NCBI GenBank assembly: GCA_023248215.1
Contig: JAHFEW010000009.1
Span: 1 to 64,000, forward strand
DNA: 64,000 bases
Reading direction: 5' to 3'
Source: Nitrospira sp.
GTDB taxonomy: Bacteria; Nitrospirota; Nitrospiria; Nitrospirales; Nitrospiraceae
The notes under the pieces were generated by a model, which had not been told where the DNA came from, made no database searches, and saw only the letters and a list, made by a program, of their open reading frames with translations. The translations under genes and the position numbers were made by a program. Of the stretch, positions 9,978 through 19,224 are shown piece after piece; within the stretch, counting starts at the first letter, position 1, and each line of letters begins with the position of its first letter.

Positions 9978-10731
9978 TGCCGAGCGTATAGCACAATTGA
10001 TAGCCGCGCTCCGGGATGACAACGATGCGTTGCGAGAGCATGCGATGGCCAGTCTGGGACAGATGGGCCATGAGGCTGTTCCCCAACTGATCGGCTTGAT
10101 GGCGGATGAGGACGTGGTGATTCGCGAGGCCGCGGCTACCGCCGTGCTGCGCATCGGCCCGGTCGCGTTTGATCAATTGCTGGATGCGTTGCGCGACGAT
10201 GAATGGGCGATTCGTGAACAGGCGGCCAACGTCCTGGGACGTTTCCGCGACGTCCGTGCGGTGGAGCCCCTCATGGTGGCCTTGAAAGACAAAGATGGGG
10301 CCGTCAGGACAGCGGCGGTGTGGGCTCTGGAACGGATTGGAGACTCGAGCGCTACCCCGGGATTAATCGAGGCGCTTACGGACGGCACGGTGCGTGAAGA
10401 TGTGGCTCGGGTTTTGAAAAAGATCGGCGATACGCGGGCGGTCGATGCGCTGATCGGCGGTTTGTTGGGTCCCAATTGGATGGTGCGGCGTCATGCGGCG
10501 GAAGCGCTCGGAAAGATCGGTGATGTGCGCAGCGCCGATGCCTTGATCCAATCGCTGCAGGATGAAGATTGGCTCGTGCGGCGGAACGCCGCCGAATCGT
10601 TGGCGCGTCTCGGCGCGAAGCAGGCGATCGAACCGCTGCTGCCCCTTTTGGAAGACGAAAACACGATGGTGCAGGAAACAGTCGAAGGTGTACTCGCGAG
10701 TTTGGGATGGAAACAGGCGACCTCGTCATAA
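9970..10731 (+). CDS. HEAT-repeat protein 4
   Basis: In-frame ATG at 9970 overlaps the stop of the previous gene by 8 nt. Repeats such as AVDALIGGLLGPNWMVRRHAAEALGKIGDVRSADAL. Confidence 0.9.
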   Translation: MSDAERIAQLIAALRDDNDALREHAMASLGQMGHEAVPQLIGLMADEDVVIREAAATAVLRIGPVAFDQLLDALRDDEWAIREQAANVLGRFRDVRAVEPLMVALKDKDGAVRTAAVWALERIGDSSATPGLIEALTDGTVREDVARVLKKIGDTRAVDALIGGLLGPNWMVRRHAAEALGKIGDVRSADALIQSLQDEDWLVRRNAAESLARLGAKQAIEPLLPLLEDENTMVQETVEGVLASLGWKQATSS

Positions 10732-10751
10732 CCGGATAAAGGAACTCTACT

Positions 10752-11462
10752 ATGGCAGATGAAGCACCGGCAAAACTGATTCAGATCGGACCCAAGGGCG
10801 GGGCCAAGAAGGATGGCTTTAATCTGGTGACGGAGCGGGTCGTGGCCGTCAACCCGGAAGCCAAGCAGCTTGAAGTCGAACTCCTCGCCTACGACGGCAA
10901 GACCGTGGTGTTGGATGTCGGTGATGAGGCCCTCGAAGATTTTCTCAAGCTTAAGCCCGGCGATGGGGCGACGATCCGTGTGGTCGAAGAAGGGGGCAAG
11001 CGCATTGCGAAGAGCTTCCGGATTCGCGCGAAGGATCCGAATGCGCAGAAAGCCGATGCCATGCTGATCGATCTCAAGGATTCGCATTGGCTCAACCGAA
11101 AGTATGCGGCGGAAGTCCTCGGCGAGTTGAAAGATCCACGCGCCGTCGTGCCGCTGGTGGGTGCGCTCACCGACGAGGTGGGCGACGTGCGGCAGCGAGC
11201 CTACGATTCCCTGATCAAGATTGGTGGGACGGCGGTGTCCTCCCTCGTGCCGTTGTTGGCATCGGAGGAAGACGACGTGCGTCAATCGGCGACGGAGATC
11301 ATCCGGAAGATTGGAAAGCCGGCCGTCGAACCCCTCGCGACGGCCCTAGCGGAAGCCGACGACCGGCTGAAGACCAAGATTATGAAGGTGCTCGATCGGA
11401 TGGGCTATAAGCCGAAGCCCAAAGAGGGGGCTCAGGCCGAAGCGGCGAAGCTCCTCAGTTAG
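10752..11462 (+). CDS. HEAT-repeat protein 5 with a distinct N-terminal domain
   Basis: About 90 aa of beta-rich N-terminal sequence (VTERVVAVNPEAKQLEVELLAYDGKTVVLDV) followed by HEAT units. Confidence 0.85.
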   Translation: MADEAPAKLIQIGPKGGAKKDGFNLVTERVVAVNPEAKQLEVELLAYDGKTVVLDVGDEALEDFLKLKPGDGATIRVVEEGGKRIAKSFRIRAKDPNAQKADAMLIDLKDSHWLNRKYAAEVLGELKDPRAVVPLVGALTDEVGDVRQRAYDSLIKIGGTAVSSLVPLLASEEDDVRQSATEIIRKIGKPAVEPLATALAEADDRLKTKIMKVLDRMGYKPKPKEGAQAEAAKLLS

Positions 11463-11483
11463 CCCGCAGCACCGACGTGCCGG

Positions 11484-12803
11484 TCATGCGACCGGATCCT
11501 TGGTGGGACGACCGACTGAGACGTGGCGGAAGCCGAAGCCGACGACGCGATCCGTATCGTAAGTATTGCGTAGATCGAGCAGCAGCGGCTGCCGCATGGA
11601 TTTTTTCAGCCGTTCGAAATCGAGATTTCTGAACTGGTTCCACTCGGTCATGATGATCAGGCCGTCGGCGCCTTCCGCCACGTCATAGGTGTCCTGGCAA
11701 GGCACCATACCCGGTAACAACTTCGCGGACTCTTCCATTGACGCCGGATCGTAGGCGCGAATCGTCGCCCCTTCCTTCATCAACTCGCTCAAGATCGTCA
11801 GTGACGGCGCTTCCCGCATGTCGTTGGTGTTGGGTTTGAAGGACAGTCCCAACACGCCGAGGGTTTTCCCCTTCACCCCTTCACAGGCTTCTCGGATCTT
11901 GGTCACCATGCGCAGGTGTTGTTCGTAATTCACCTTGGCGGCGGCCCCTGCGATTTGAAACGGGTATCCCACGCGTTCTCCGGTCTGGACCAGTGCAGCC
12001 AAATCTTTCGGGAAACAGGAACCGCCGAACCCTGGCCCGGCATGCAAGAACTTGCTTCCGATACGATTGTCCAGTCCCATTCCCTTGGAAACCATCTGCA
12101 CGTCGGCCCCCACCTTTTCGCAGACCGTGGCGATTTCATTGATGAAGGAAATCTTGACGGCGAGAAACGCGTTGGATGCGTATTTGATCATTTCAGCCGT
12201 CGGAATGTCGGTCACGACGACCGGAGTTTCCAGCAGATACAGCGGGCGATAGAGATCTTTCATGATCGCCACGGCCTGCTCGCTGTCCGCGCCGATCACT
12301 ACACGGTTCGGCCGCATAAAGTCTTCGATCGCGGACCCCTCACGAAGGAATTCCGGATTCGATACGATGTCGAAACGGAATCGGCCGGTTTGATTCGCCT
12401 TAATCACTTCACGCAATTTTTCCCCCGTGCCGACGGGGACCGTGGACTTGGTGACAATGACCTTGTAGCCGGTCATGTTTTTCGCGATCCCGCGCCCAAC
12501 TTCCTCGACATAGGACAGATCGGCTGATCCGTCCGATTTCGGAGGAGTTCCGACGGCGATGAAGATAACCAGCGCTTTGTCTACGGCTTTGGCGACGTCG
12601 GTGGTGAAATGGAGGCGGTCTTCTTTAACGCCTTTGGCCACAAGTTCGGTGATGCCGGGTTCGAAAAAGGGGACTTCGCCCTTCTCAAGTCTAGCGATGC
12701 GGCGGGCATCAGTATCCATGCAAGTGACGTTCACGCCGAATTCTGCGAAGCAGGCACCGGTCACCAAGCCGACATAGCCCGTTCCAATCACGCTGATATG
12801 CAT
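11484..12803 (-). CDS. ugd: UDP-glucose 6-dehydrogenase
   Basis: MHISVIGTGYVGLVTGACFAEFG Rossmann start, GPGFGGSCFPKDLAAL active-site Cys motif, NTNDMREAPSL. Confidence 0.95.
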   Translation of the reverse strand: MHISVIGTGYVGLVTGACFAEFGVNVTCMDTDARRIARLEKGEVPFFEPGITELVAKGVKEDRLHFTTDVAKAVDKALVIFIAVGTPPKSDGSADLSYVEEVGRGIAKNMTGYKVIVTKSTVPVGTGEKLREVIKANQTGRFRFDIVSNPEFLREGSAIEDFMRPNRVVIGADSEQAVAIMKDLYRPLYLLETPVVVTDIPTAEMIKYASNAFLAVKISFINEIATVCEKVGADVQMVSKGMGLDNRIGSKFLHAGPGFGGSCFPKDLAALVQTGERVGYPFQIAGAAAKVNYEQHLRMVTKIREACEGVKGKTLGVLGLSFKPNTNDMREAPSLTILSELMKEGATIRAYDPASMEESAKLLPGMVPCQDTYDVAEGADGLIIMTEWNQFRNLDFERLKKSMRQPLLLDLRNTYDTDRVVGFGFRHVSVGRPTKDPVA

Positions 12804-12987
12804 GGATGCGTCTCCTCCTGAAGAAAGCTGAGGGATGTTCGTGTGAGTGTGTGTGCAGCGTCGTCAGTATAGCAATGCGGACGAGTGCGAGCAATCAAAT
12901 CGCACGTTTCGGATGGGGGCGTGGGAGAATTGCAGATTGCGGCACACTTCAGTAGAATTCGGCCCTCTTCGCAGGAGAGGATGGTGA

Positions 12988-13398
12988 ATGGCAGTTTCAG
13001 GCGGGCCCATCCAACGACCCTTGGCGATGATGATGCGTCCCATCACCAGGACGGTGCATCCCGATGACACCTTGTTGACTGTGGCGCGGCAACTGCGTGA
13101 TGCCCGAGTCGGGGCGATGCTCGTCGCTGACCATGGCGAATATGTGGGGATCGTCAGCGAGGCGGATCTCGTCCGGAAGGCCATGGCCAGTGGAGCCGTC
13201 GCTGAGCAGGTCACGGCCCGGGCGGTGATGAGTGCCCCGGTCATGATGATTGATATCGCCCAATCGGCGCACGAGGCGAGCGACGTCATGGCCGAACGCG
13301 GGATCCGGCACCTCGTCGTGACCGAAGAGGGGCGCGTGGTCGGGATGATTTCGGTGCGCGATCTGCTTCGATACTTCAAGAATTGGGGAACGTTATAA
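12988..13398 (+). CDS. CBS-domain protein
   Basis: Two CBS motifs (VARQLRDARVGAMLVADHGEYVGIVSEADLV; MAERGIRHLVVTEEGRVVGMISVRDLLRYF). Confidence 0.85.
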   Translation: MAVSGGPIQRPLAMMMRPITRTVHPDDTLLTVARQLRDARVGAMLVADHGEYVGIVSEADLVRKAMASGAVAEQVTARAVMSAPVMMIDIAQSAHEASDVMAERGIRHLVVTEEGRVVGMISVRDLLRYFKNWGTL

Positions 13399-13461
13399 CA
13401 TGACGCAGTGTCACCCTGAGTTCCGCCGCTTCGCCACAATGTCTCCAACGGTCCTTCCTCA

Positions 13462-15036
13462 ATGATGGGACAGGGCCCTGCTCCTCATTCCACTCCACGT
13501 CTATTCTTACTCGCGACGGCGCTCGTGACCGGCGCGATTGTCATGGCGCTGGAAATTCTTGGGAGCCGGTTGCTCGCGCCGGTTTTCGGAAACTCGCTAT
13601 TTGTATGGGGCGCACTGATCGGCATCATTCTGGCCGCCATGAGCTCGGGCTATGCGTTCGGCGGCTGGGCATCGGATCGGTATCGCGTAGCGGCGGTGCT
13701 GGCGTGGCTCCTGCTTGGATCGGGCGCCTGGACGTTGCTGATGTCCTGGATGGGGCAGGTGGCGATATTCAAAGTCGCCAAAGTGATTGAAGATCCGCGG
13801 TGGGGCCCCAGCCTTGCGGCCTGTGTGTTGCTCGCCCCCCCTGCCTTTGGGTTGAGCGGTGTCATGCCGGCGCTGCTTCGATTAGCCGTGGTCGATATGG
13901 GGTATCTTGGCCGCCATACCGGCAGCATGATCGCCCTCTCCACGGTCGGAAGTCTGGCGGGGACGTGGGGGACGGCATTTTTTCTTCTTTCATGGCTGGG
14001 GACACAGACGCTCGTCGCTTCCTTGGGAGTGGTCCAGGTCCTGCTCGGTCTGCTGTGGCTGCAACGGGGGAGCGCAAGGGCGACGAAGCTGGCGGGTCTG
14101 TTCCTGAGCAGCCTACTCATCCTGGGTTGGCAATTGTTCGGTCAGGCGGCTCCTGTTGCCGGTGTTGTGCACCAGGAGGATAGTCCGTATCAGCAAGTGC
14201 GTGTCCGTGACGACGATCTGTTTCGATATCTAGTCCTCGACCGCACGTGGCATGCGGTCATGTGGCGGGCTGACCCTACGACCCTCTTTCTTCCCTACAG
14301 CCAGCTCATGGTGGCGGCTGTGGCGTTGGCGCCGGAACCCAAGCGGGGACTTATTTTGGGGCATGGTGGCGGATCGCTCGCCAAGTGGCTGGCTGTGGTC
14401 TGGCCGGAGTTGGAATTGGATGTCGTCGAGTTCGACCCCGTCGTCGTGCAGATGGCGGAGCATTACTTCGAGTATCGACCACCCATCAATCATCATGTGT
14501 TCGTCAAAGATGCCCGGGTATTTTTGCGAGACACGAAGGTGAGCTATGACGTCATCTGGGTCGACGCGTTTGCCCGACACCTCGTCCCCTTCCATCTGAC
14601 CACGGTCGAGTTTTTTTCGGAACTCCGGAGTCGGCTGAATCCCAACGGCGTCGTAGCCCTCAATCTGGCTTCTTCGGGAGAAGGTGGGGATCTTCAGCGC
14701 GCGAGCGCAGTGGTACAGACGGTCAAGACGGCATTCCCCACCATTGAGTCCTTTGGAGTGAAGGGTCCATGGCGGGCGCATCAAACGACCGCAGAAAATC
14801 TGATTTTTTTCGGTGGGGGCCCAATCGATAGGATGTCGTACGAGGAGATGGTGTCGCGCATTCAGTCGCAGGTCGAAGCTCATCGGCTGCCACCGGAAGC
14901 CACAACGTTGCTGGCAACGCGACGAACCAAGCCATGGTCACCAGGTCTGATATTGACGGATGACTATACACCCTATGATCTGCTGATCGGATCGCATGTT
15001 CTGGAAATGGCTCCTGAAGGGAAGGCGTTGCCATAA
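13462..15036 (+). CDS. Membrane-fused spermidine synthase-like protein
   Basis: N-terminal transmembrane segments, then GLILGHGGGSLAKWLAVVWPELELDVVEFDPVVVQMAEHYF and DVIWVDAF. Confidence 0.8.
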   Translation: MMGQGPAPHSTPRLFLLATALVTGAIVMALEILGSRLLAPVFGNSLFVWGALIGIILAAMSSGYAFGGWASDRYRVAAVLAWLLLGSGAWTLLMSWMGQVAIFKVAKVIEDPRWGPSLAACVLLAPPAFGLSGVMPALLRLAVVDMGYLGRHTGSMIALSTVGSLAGTWGTAFFLLSWLGTQTLVASLGVVQVLLGLLWLQRGSARATKLAGLFLSSLLILGWQLFGQAAPVAGVVHQEDSPYQQVRVRDDDLFRYLVLDRTWHAVMWRADPTTLFLPYSQLMVAAVALAPEPKRGLILGHGGGSLAKWLAVVWPELELDVVEFDPVVVQMAEHYFEYRPPINHHVFVKDARVFLRDTKVSYDVIWVDAFARHLVPFHLTTVEFFSELRSRLNPNGVVALNLASSGEGGDLQRASAVVQTVKTAFPTIESFGVKGPWRAHQTTAENLIFFGGGPIDRMSYEEMVSRIQSQVEAHRLPPEATTLLATRRTKPWSPGLILTDDYTPYDLLIGSHVLEMAPEGKALP

Positions 15037-15132
15037 GCAATTGAAATGAAGAGCAAAATTAAGTTTATTGAATTCTGGATGCTGCGAAGCGGTCAAGGAG
15101 CGAGTGGGTCCAGTCGATCCCCAAGAACTTTC

Positions 15133-15162
15133 TTGCTTCCTTTTTAATCCCTATGCTATAAG
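15133..15162 (+). promoter_or_regulatory. Putative sigma70-type promoter upstream of the cupredoxin gene
   Basis: TTGCTT (15133) - 18 nt - TATAAG (15157). Confidence 0.45.
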
Positions 15163-15299
15163 GGGTCCCTCGTTAGCCTATTATTTAGGACATTTTCGAT
15201 TCGTGGGGGCTGTGCTCCGGGGCAGAGGTTACTGAGCGCGGTGGTCATTATTCACCAACCTAATCGCATCTCTTCTTAATCTCTTTAAGGAGGTAGGTC

Positions 15300-15779
15300 A
15301 TGGGTAAGACGATGGTAGCAGTGTGTTTTGGCCTGGTCATGCTGGTGGCTGGGGTGTCAGGCGCGTATGCGCATCAAGCTGGCGGTGTCGAGATCGGTGA
15401 CTTAGAAACCGGTTCCGTCGTCGGTCAGCCGTTTAAGGAGTTGATAGTGGATGCCGAGTTGTTTGCCGTGGAAATCGGCAACCTGAAAGCTTGGTATCCG
15501 CCAGTCACCGTTATCGATTTCAAGGTTCGGCCGGGCCGTCCAGTCGTGCTGAAGGTCACGAACAGTTCCACGAGTGAGCATGGGTTCCAGATGACCGATG
15601 CGACCAATGTAGGGTCACCGTTTGTGATGAAGGCCGAAGTGGTGTTGAAGCCGGGGGAAACCAAATATATCGGTGTTCCGACCAGCGACATGTTCTATGC
15701 CACGCAGGGGAATACGCTTAACTATCGCTGCCATTTGCACCCGGCCCACGTCGGTGGCAAAATTTTGATGCTTAAGTAA
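15300..15779 (+). CDS. Exported cupredoxin-like copper protein
   Basis: Signal peptide; SEHGFQM...LNYRCHLHPAHVGGKILML is consistent with a type 1 copper His/Cys/His site. Strong RBS (aaggaggt). Confidence 0.75.
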   Translation: MGKTMVAVCFGLVMLVAGVSGAYAHQAGGVEIGDLETGSVVGQPFKELIVDAELFAVEIGNLKAWYPPVTVIDFKVRPGRPVVLKVTNSSTSEHGFQMTDATNVGSPFVMKAEVVLKPGETKYIGVPTSDMFYATQGNTLNYRCHLHPAHVGGKILMLK

Positions 15780-15802
15780 TCGATTCAGATAGCTCACGCA
15801 GT

Positions 15803-15840
15803 ACAACGCCCCATCTGCAGTGATGCAGATGGGGCGTTGT
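15803..15840. terminator. Perfect 17-bp stem-loop between convergent genes
   Basis: acaacgccccatctgca-gtga-tgcagatggggcgttgt. No clear T-tract follows. Confidence 0.6.
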
Positions 15841-15886
15841 CGTGTTCAGTGCAAATTGTTTTGATGGGATGGAGTGTCGTTTTTCC

Positions 15887-16222
15887 TTAGGCCTCTTGCT
15901 CCTTCTGGCATTCAGCCACGGCGTCCAGGGGAATGCTCTGAATGCCCTTGAGTCTTCCTTCTACGATCAACAGCAAAAAACGACTCGCCGTAGGCGCTGC
16001 TTGACGCTGCTCTGTCACAATCGCGTTCATATCCACAATCATTTCGTCGCCATCCCATTGCGTCTCGTTCACAATCCAAAAGTGACTGGCCGCATCCGGA
16101 AATTGTTTCGTGACGAAACTCTCTATGATTGTGCCGATATCGCCGGTATTGGCCATTGCCTGGATTGGGAGCAGGGCAATGGCAAGGGAGCCAAGCAAAA
16201 TCAGGCGGGTAAAGCGCGTCAT
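15887..16222 (-). CDS. Exported hypothetical protein
   Basis: Internal start MTRFTRLILLGSLAIALLPIQAMA gives a signal peptide. The track ORF extends to 16492 but overlaps the ferredoxin gene. Confidence 0.6.
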   Translation of the reverse strand: MTRFTRLILLGSLAIALLPIQAMANTGDIGTIIESFVTKQFPDAASHFWIVNETQWDGDEMIVDMNAIVTEQRQAAPTASRFLLLIVEGRLKGIQSIPLDAVAECQKEQEA

Positions 16223-16413
16223 GGGCACCTCCCGGTGAGAGGGTGTCGGGTGGGCAGGCTGGAGCAAGGCCACATGAAATGAGCAGGGGCCCCGCGTCCC
16301 TACTGCGTGCCGCATTTCTCTTAAAGTGTACAACGGTCGATCGGCGAAAGCTAGGAAGGCCAATGTTTTCGCACAGAGCCGATTCGAGGAATTAAGGGCA
16401 CATGCAGAAACAG

Positions 16414-16437
16414 CGAAGGCTCCCGTAGGAGCCTTCG
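16414..16437 (-). terminator. Stem-loop downstream of the ferredoxin gene
   Basis: cgaaggctcc-cgta-ggagccttcg, a perfect 10-bp stem just 3' of the minus-strand gene. Confidence 0.55.
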
Positions 16438-16470
16438 TGATGCATCGCGCATGGGACTGTGAAGTTCTAA

Positions 16471-16818
16471 TTAGTTGCGGACACCGCTCCAAACCTTAGC
16501 CGCATCAATTTCTTTGTCCGGATTCAACGTCTTGGCTTTTTCCAGCAACACGTCGGTCGCTTCTGGATAGGCTGGGTCGGAAATACAGCAATTGTCCACT
16601 GGGCAGACCGCCGCACATTGCGGTTCGTCAAAGTGCCCGACGCACTCCGTGCAACGATCATGAGTGATGACGTAAATATTGTCGCCGACTCCCTGCCCGT
16701 CGCCGACATGATTGCCCTTACCTTCGGCGTCGCTTCGCGTTTCGAAGATCGCTTCATTGGGACATTCTGGCAGGCATGCCCCGCAGGAAATACACTCATC
16801 AGTGATCAGAAGCGCCAT
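16471..16818 (-). CDS. 2[4Fe-4S] ferredoxin with an extended inter-cluster insertion
   Basis: CISCGACLPECP and CTECVGHFDEPQCAAVCPVDNC motifs. Confidence 0.9.
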   Translation of the reverse strand: MALLITDECISCGACLPECPNEAIFETRSDAEGKGNHVGDGQGVGDNIYVITHDRCTECVGHFDEPQCAAVCPVDNCCISDPAYPEATDVLLEKAKTLNPDKEIDAAKVWSGVRN

Positions 16819-17064
16819 GGCCTGTGCCTCCTTCTCAGTTCCTTAATGACGGATAAGATGTTGACAATTTCGTGCCGCCGCGACCATAGTTCGCGACGAA
16901 ACAGGATCGCATTCTAAGCTGCGATTCTTCGGCAAGTCAACAGAGTGAGACTTGGGAAGAAGGCCTAGCGCTCTGAAAGTCATGGGGCTTTGGGCCCAAT
17001 GTACATGCGGCTCTGCGCGTGTGCGACCAAGTGAGGATGCATTCATGTTCAACAGTGTTTCGTT

Positions 17065-17562
17065 ATGGTGAAGAGCGCGCGCGGGCCTGAATCGGAACAG
17101 CGTCGCAAGAAAATCGTGACGTTTGTCCTCTTGGTGATTTTGCTGATCAGCGTCAGTCTGTTTCTCGGAGGTCCGAAGGAATCCGACCTCATCATCGTAG
17201 AATTTCCGAATGGGAAGACTATGGAAACAGAAGTGGCCAGCACTCCCGAGAAGCTTCTATTCGGGCTGGCGTTTCGGGAAGGATTGCCAGCCGACACGGG
17301 GATGCTTTATATCTTTGAGTCGACGGGATTGCATCGGGTTCGAACCAGGCAGTTTCGTATCCCGGTCGATATGTTATGGATTGATGAGAGCCACCACGTG
17401 GTGCATATCTTGGAGCAGGTGCCGCCCTGTGCGCAGGATCCTTGCCCGCTGTATGGACCTCCGCCCGAGCCGATTCGTTACTTGATCGAGGCCGACGCGG
17501 GCTACGTACGGCGCGAAGGGATTGCGGTGGGAATGGAGCTCAAATTTACGCTTCGTATGTAA
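17065..17562 (+). CDS. DUF192 family membrane-anchored protein
   Basis: LLFGLAFREGLPADTGMLYIFE...MLWIDESHHVVHI...YLIEADAGYVRREGIAVG. Confidence 0.85.
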   Translation: MVKSARGPESEQRRKKIVTFVLLVILLISVSLFLGGPKESDLIIVEFPNGKTMETEVASTPEKLLFGLAFREGLPADTGMLYIFESTGLHRVRTRQFRIPVDMLWIDESHHVVHILEQVPPCAQDPCPLYGPPPEPIRYLIEADAGYVRREGIAVGMELKFTLRM

Positions 17563-17579
17563 GAAAATCGGAGTTGTCT

Positions 17580-17897
17580 ATGGAAGGGTTTCAGTGTGTG
17601 GCCAAGGTCGAGGATATTCCTCCCGGCCAGGTAAAGGTCGTGAAAGTGAATGAGCGCGCCATTGCAGTGTTTAATATCGAAGGACAGTTTCATGCCATTT
17701 ACAATGCCTGTCCTCACGAAGGCGGCCCCTTGAACAAGGGGCGCGTGAAAGGTCACGTCGTTTCCTGTCCCTGGCATGACCTGGCGTTCGATGTTCGAAA
17801 CGGACAAGGAACGGATGGGGGAGGCTACTGCGTCGGCAGCTACGATGTGCGCGTCGAAGAGGGGCAGGTGTTCATTGGCGGGCGGCGTAAAGTATAG
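17580..17897 (+). CDS. Rieske-type [2Fe-2S] ferredoxin
   Basis: CPHEGGPLNKG...CPWHDLAFDV Rieske motifs. In-frame ATG at 17580. Confidence 0.9.
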   Translation: MEGFQCVAKVEDIPPGQVKVVKVNERAIAVFNIEGQFHAIYNACPHEGGPLNKGRVKGHVVSCPWHDLAFDVRNGQGTDGGGYCVGSYDVRVEEGQVFIGGRRKV

Positions 17898-17935
17898 TCC
17901 CATGGACCGTTGGTCCGGAGTCACAAGAGAGTGTT

Positions 17936-18268
17936 ATGAGTCCATCAAGCAAGGCCGTGCCGACGGGGGCTGAGCGGGAGCCAGGGGCCAAAACGCTCAC
18001 GGCCCGAGTCGGGGCATCTGTTCACATCCACTTGTGGGAGGATCGCACGAGGGGGGAGCAGTGGGTCCCGACCTATGACGCCACTGTTATGCCTCTGGTC
18101 GAGGACGATTTTCTTCGCATCGCCAGCAATAACGCAGTCGACAACGGGCAGCGAATGTTCGAGTTCAAGCCTGTGGCAATCGGGACTCACCGGCTGGTGT
18201 TTGAAAAACGGATGGGCTGGAAATTCACGGCTGAAGACCGGCAGATTTTTTATGTGACCGTGTCCTGA
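17936..18268 (+). CDS. Chagasin-like (I42) protease inhibitor family protein
   Basis: GASVHIHLWEDRTRGEQW...FEFKPVAIGTHRLVFEKRMGWKFTAEDRQIFYVTVS matches the chagasin layout. Judged by eye only. Confidence 0.5.
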   Translation: MSPSSKAVPTGAEREPGAKTLTARVGASVHIHLWEDRTRGEQWVPTYDATVMPLVEDDFLRIASNNAVDNGQRMFEFKPVAIGTHRLVFEKRMGWKFTAEDRQIFYVTVS

Positions 18269-18294
18269 GTAGTAGAGGCGGTGAGAAATGCGTC

Positions 18295-19134
18295 ATGCCT
18301 GACATTGCCTATGTGAATGGTCGCTTTGGTCCGCTGGCTGACGCTGTCGTCAACATTGAGGATCGTGGGTTTCAGTTCGGTGACGGTGTCTATGAAGTCA
18401 TGCGCACCTATCGCGGGCAGCCCTTCTCCGTTGAAGCCCATCTGACCAGACTGGAGCGGAGTGCGCAGGCGCTGCAGCTGTCAACCGGCCATACTGCGGC
18501 GCAATGGACCTCGTTGATTCATGAAGGCCTTCGGCTGAGCCGATTCCCAGAGACCAAAATTTATCTGCAGATCACCCGCGGGCGGGCTCCTCGCGATCAT
18601 CCCTTCCCCATTGACCTCGCGCCGACCACGGTCCTGACCTTTCGCGAACTTCACCCGCTCGAGGCATCGGTTCGCAACGCCGGGGTGCAGGCCATCACGA
18701 TCGACGACATTCGCTGGGGACGCTGCGATATCAAGAGCGTCAATCTGCTGGCGAATGTGCTGGCGCGTCAACGGGCCAAGGAGGCCGGGGTATTTGAGGC
18801 GATCTTGATTCGAGAGGGCATGGTGACTGAGGGGTCTGTCAGCAATGTTGTGGTGGTGCGGAACGGTGTCATCCAGACCGCTCCCGAAGGGCACAGAATT
18901 CTGTCGGGCGTGACACGTGCGATCGTATTGGAGTTGGCACGAAAAGAAGGTCTCCCTGTTTCGGAAGCCTTTGTCAGTCGGGAGGAATTGCTCGCGGCGT
19001 CGGAAGTCTTTTTGACTGGAACGACCGTGGAAGTGCTGTCCGTGGTGCGCGTCGATGGACAGGTAATCGGAGACGGTGCGCCTGGCGCTGTGTCACGACT
19101 CTTGTCCGCCCGATGGAACGCGTTGATCGGGTAG
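18295..19134 (+). CDS. dat: Class IV PLP aminotransferase, D-amino-acid transaminase type
   Basis: AYVNGRFGPLADAVVNIEDRGFQFGDGVYEVMR...SVNLLANVLARQRAKEAGVFEAILIREGMVTEGSVSNV. Confidence 0.85.
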   Translation: MPDIAYVNGRFGPLADAVVNIEDRGFQFGDGVYEVMRTYRGQPFSVEAHLTRLERSAQALQLSTGHTAAQWTSLIHEGLRLSRFPETKIYLQITRGRAPRDHPFPIDLAPTTVLTFRELHPLEASVRNAGVQAITIDDIRWGRCDIKSVNLLANVLARQRAKEAGVFEAILIREGMVTEGSVSNVVVVRNGVIQTAPEGHRILSGVTRAIVLELARKEGLPVSEAFVSREELLAASEVFLTGTTVEVLSVVRVDGQVIGDGAPGAVSRLLSARWNALIG

Positions 19135-19181
19135 CGGCCCCTTGCTTTCAATAATATGGCATGGTATGGTTCCCGCGCTGT

Positions 19182-19206
19182 AAGTGGGCCCAGGCCCACT
19201 TTTTTG
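19182..19206 (+). terminator. Intrinsic-terminator-like hairpin with T-run in the rimP leader
   Basis: aagtgggc-ccag-gcccactt followed directly by tttttg, 19-43 nt before the rimP ATG. Confidence 0.6.
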
Positions 19207-19224
19207 TTTGAGCTTCTTTTGTCT

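Noticed and set aside
6135-11462. Possible CRISPR or tandem DNA repeat array
   Set aside because: The periodicity is at protein level (HEAT units, ~93 nt); nucleotide copies are too divergent and have no spacer structure.
11480-11495. ccggtc-atgc-gaccgg hairpin between HEAT protein 5 and ugd
   Set aside because: Only 6 bp, no T-tract, and it overlaps the end of ugd; too weak to call a terminator.
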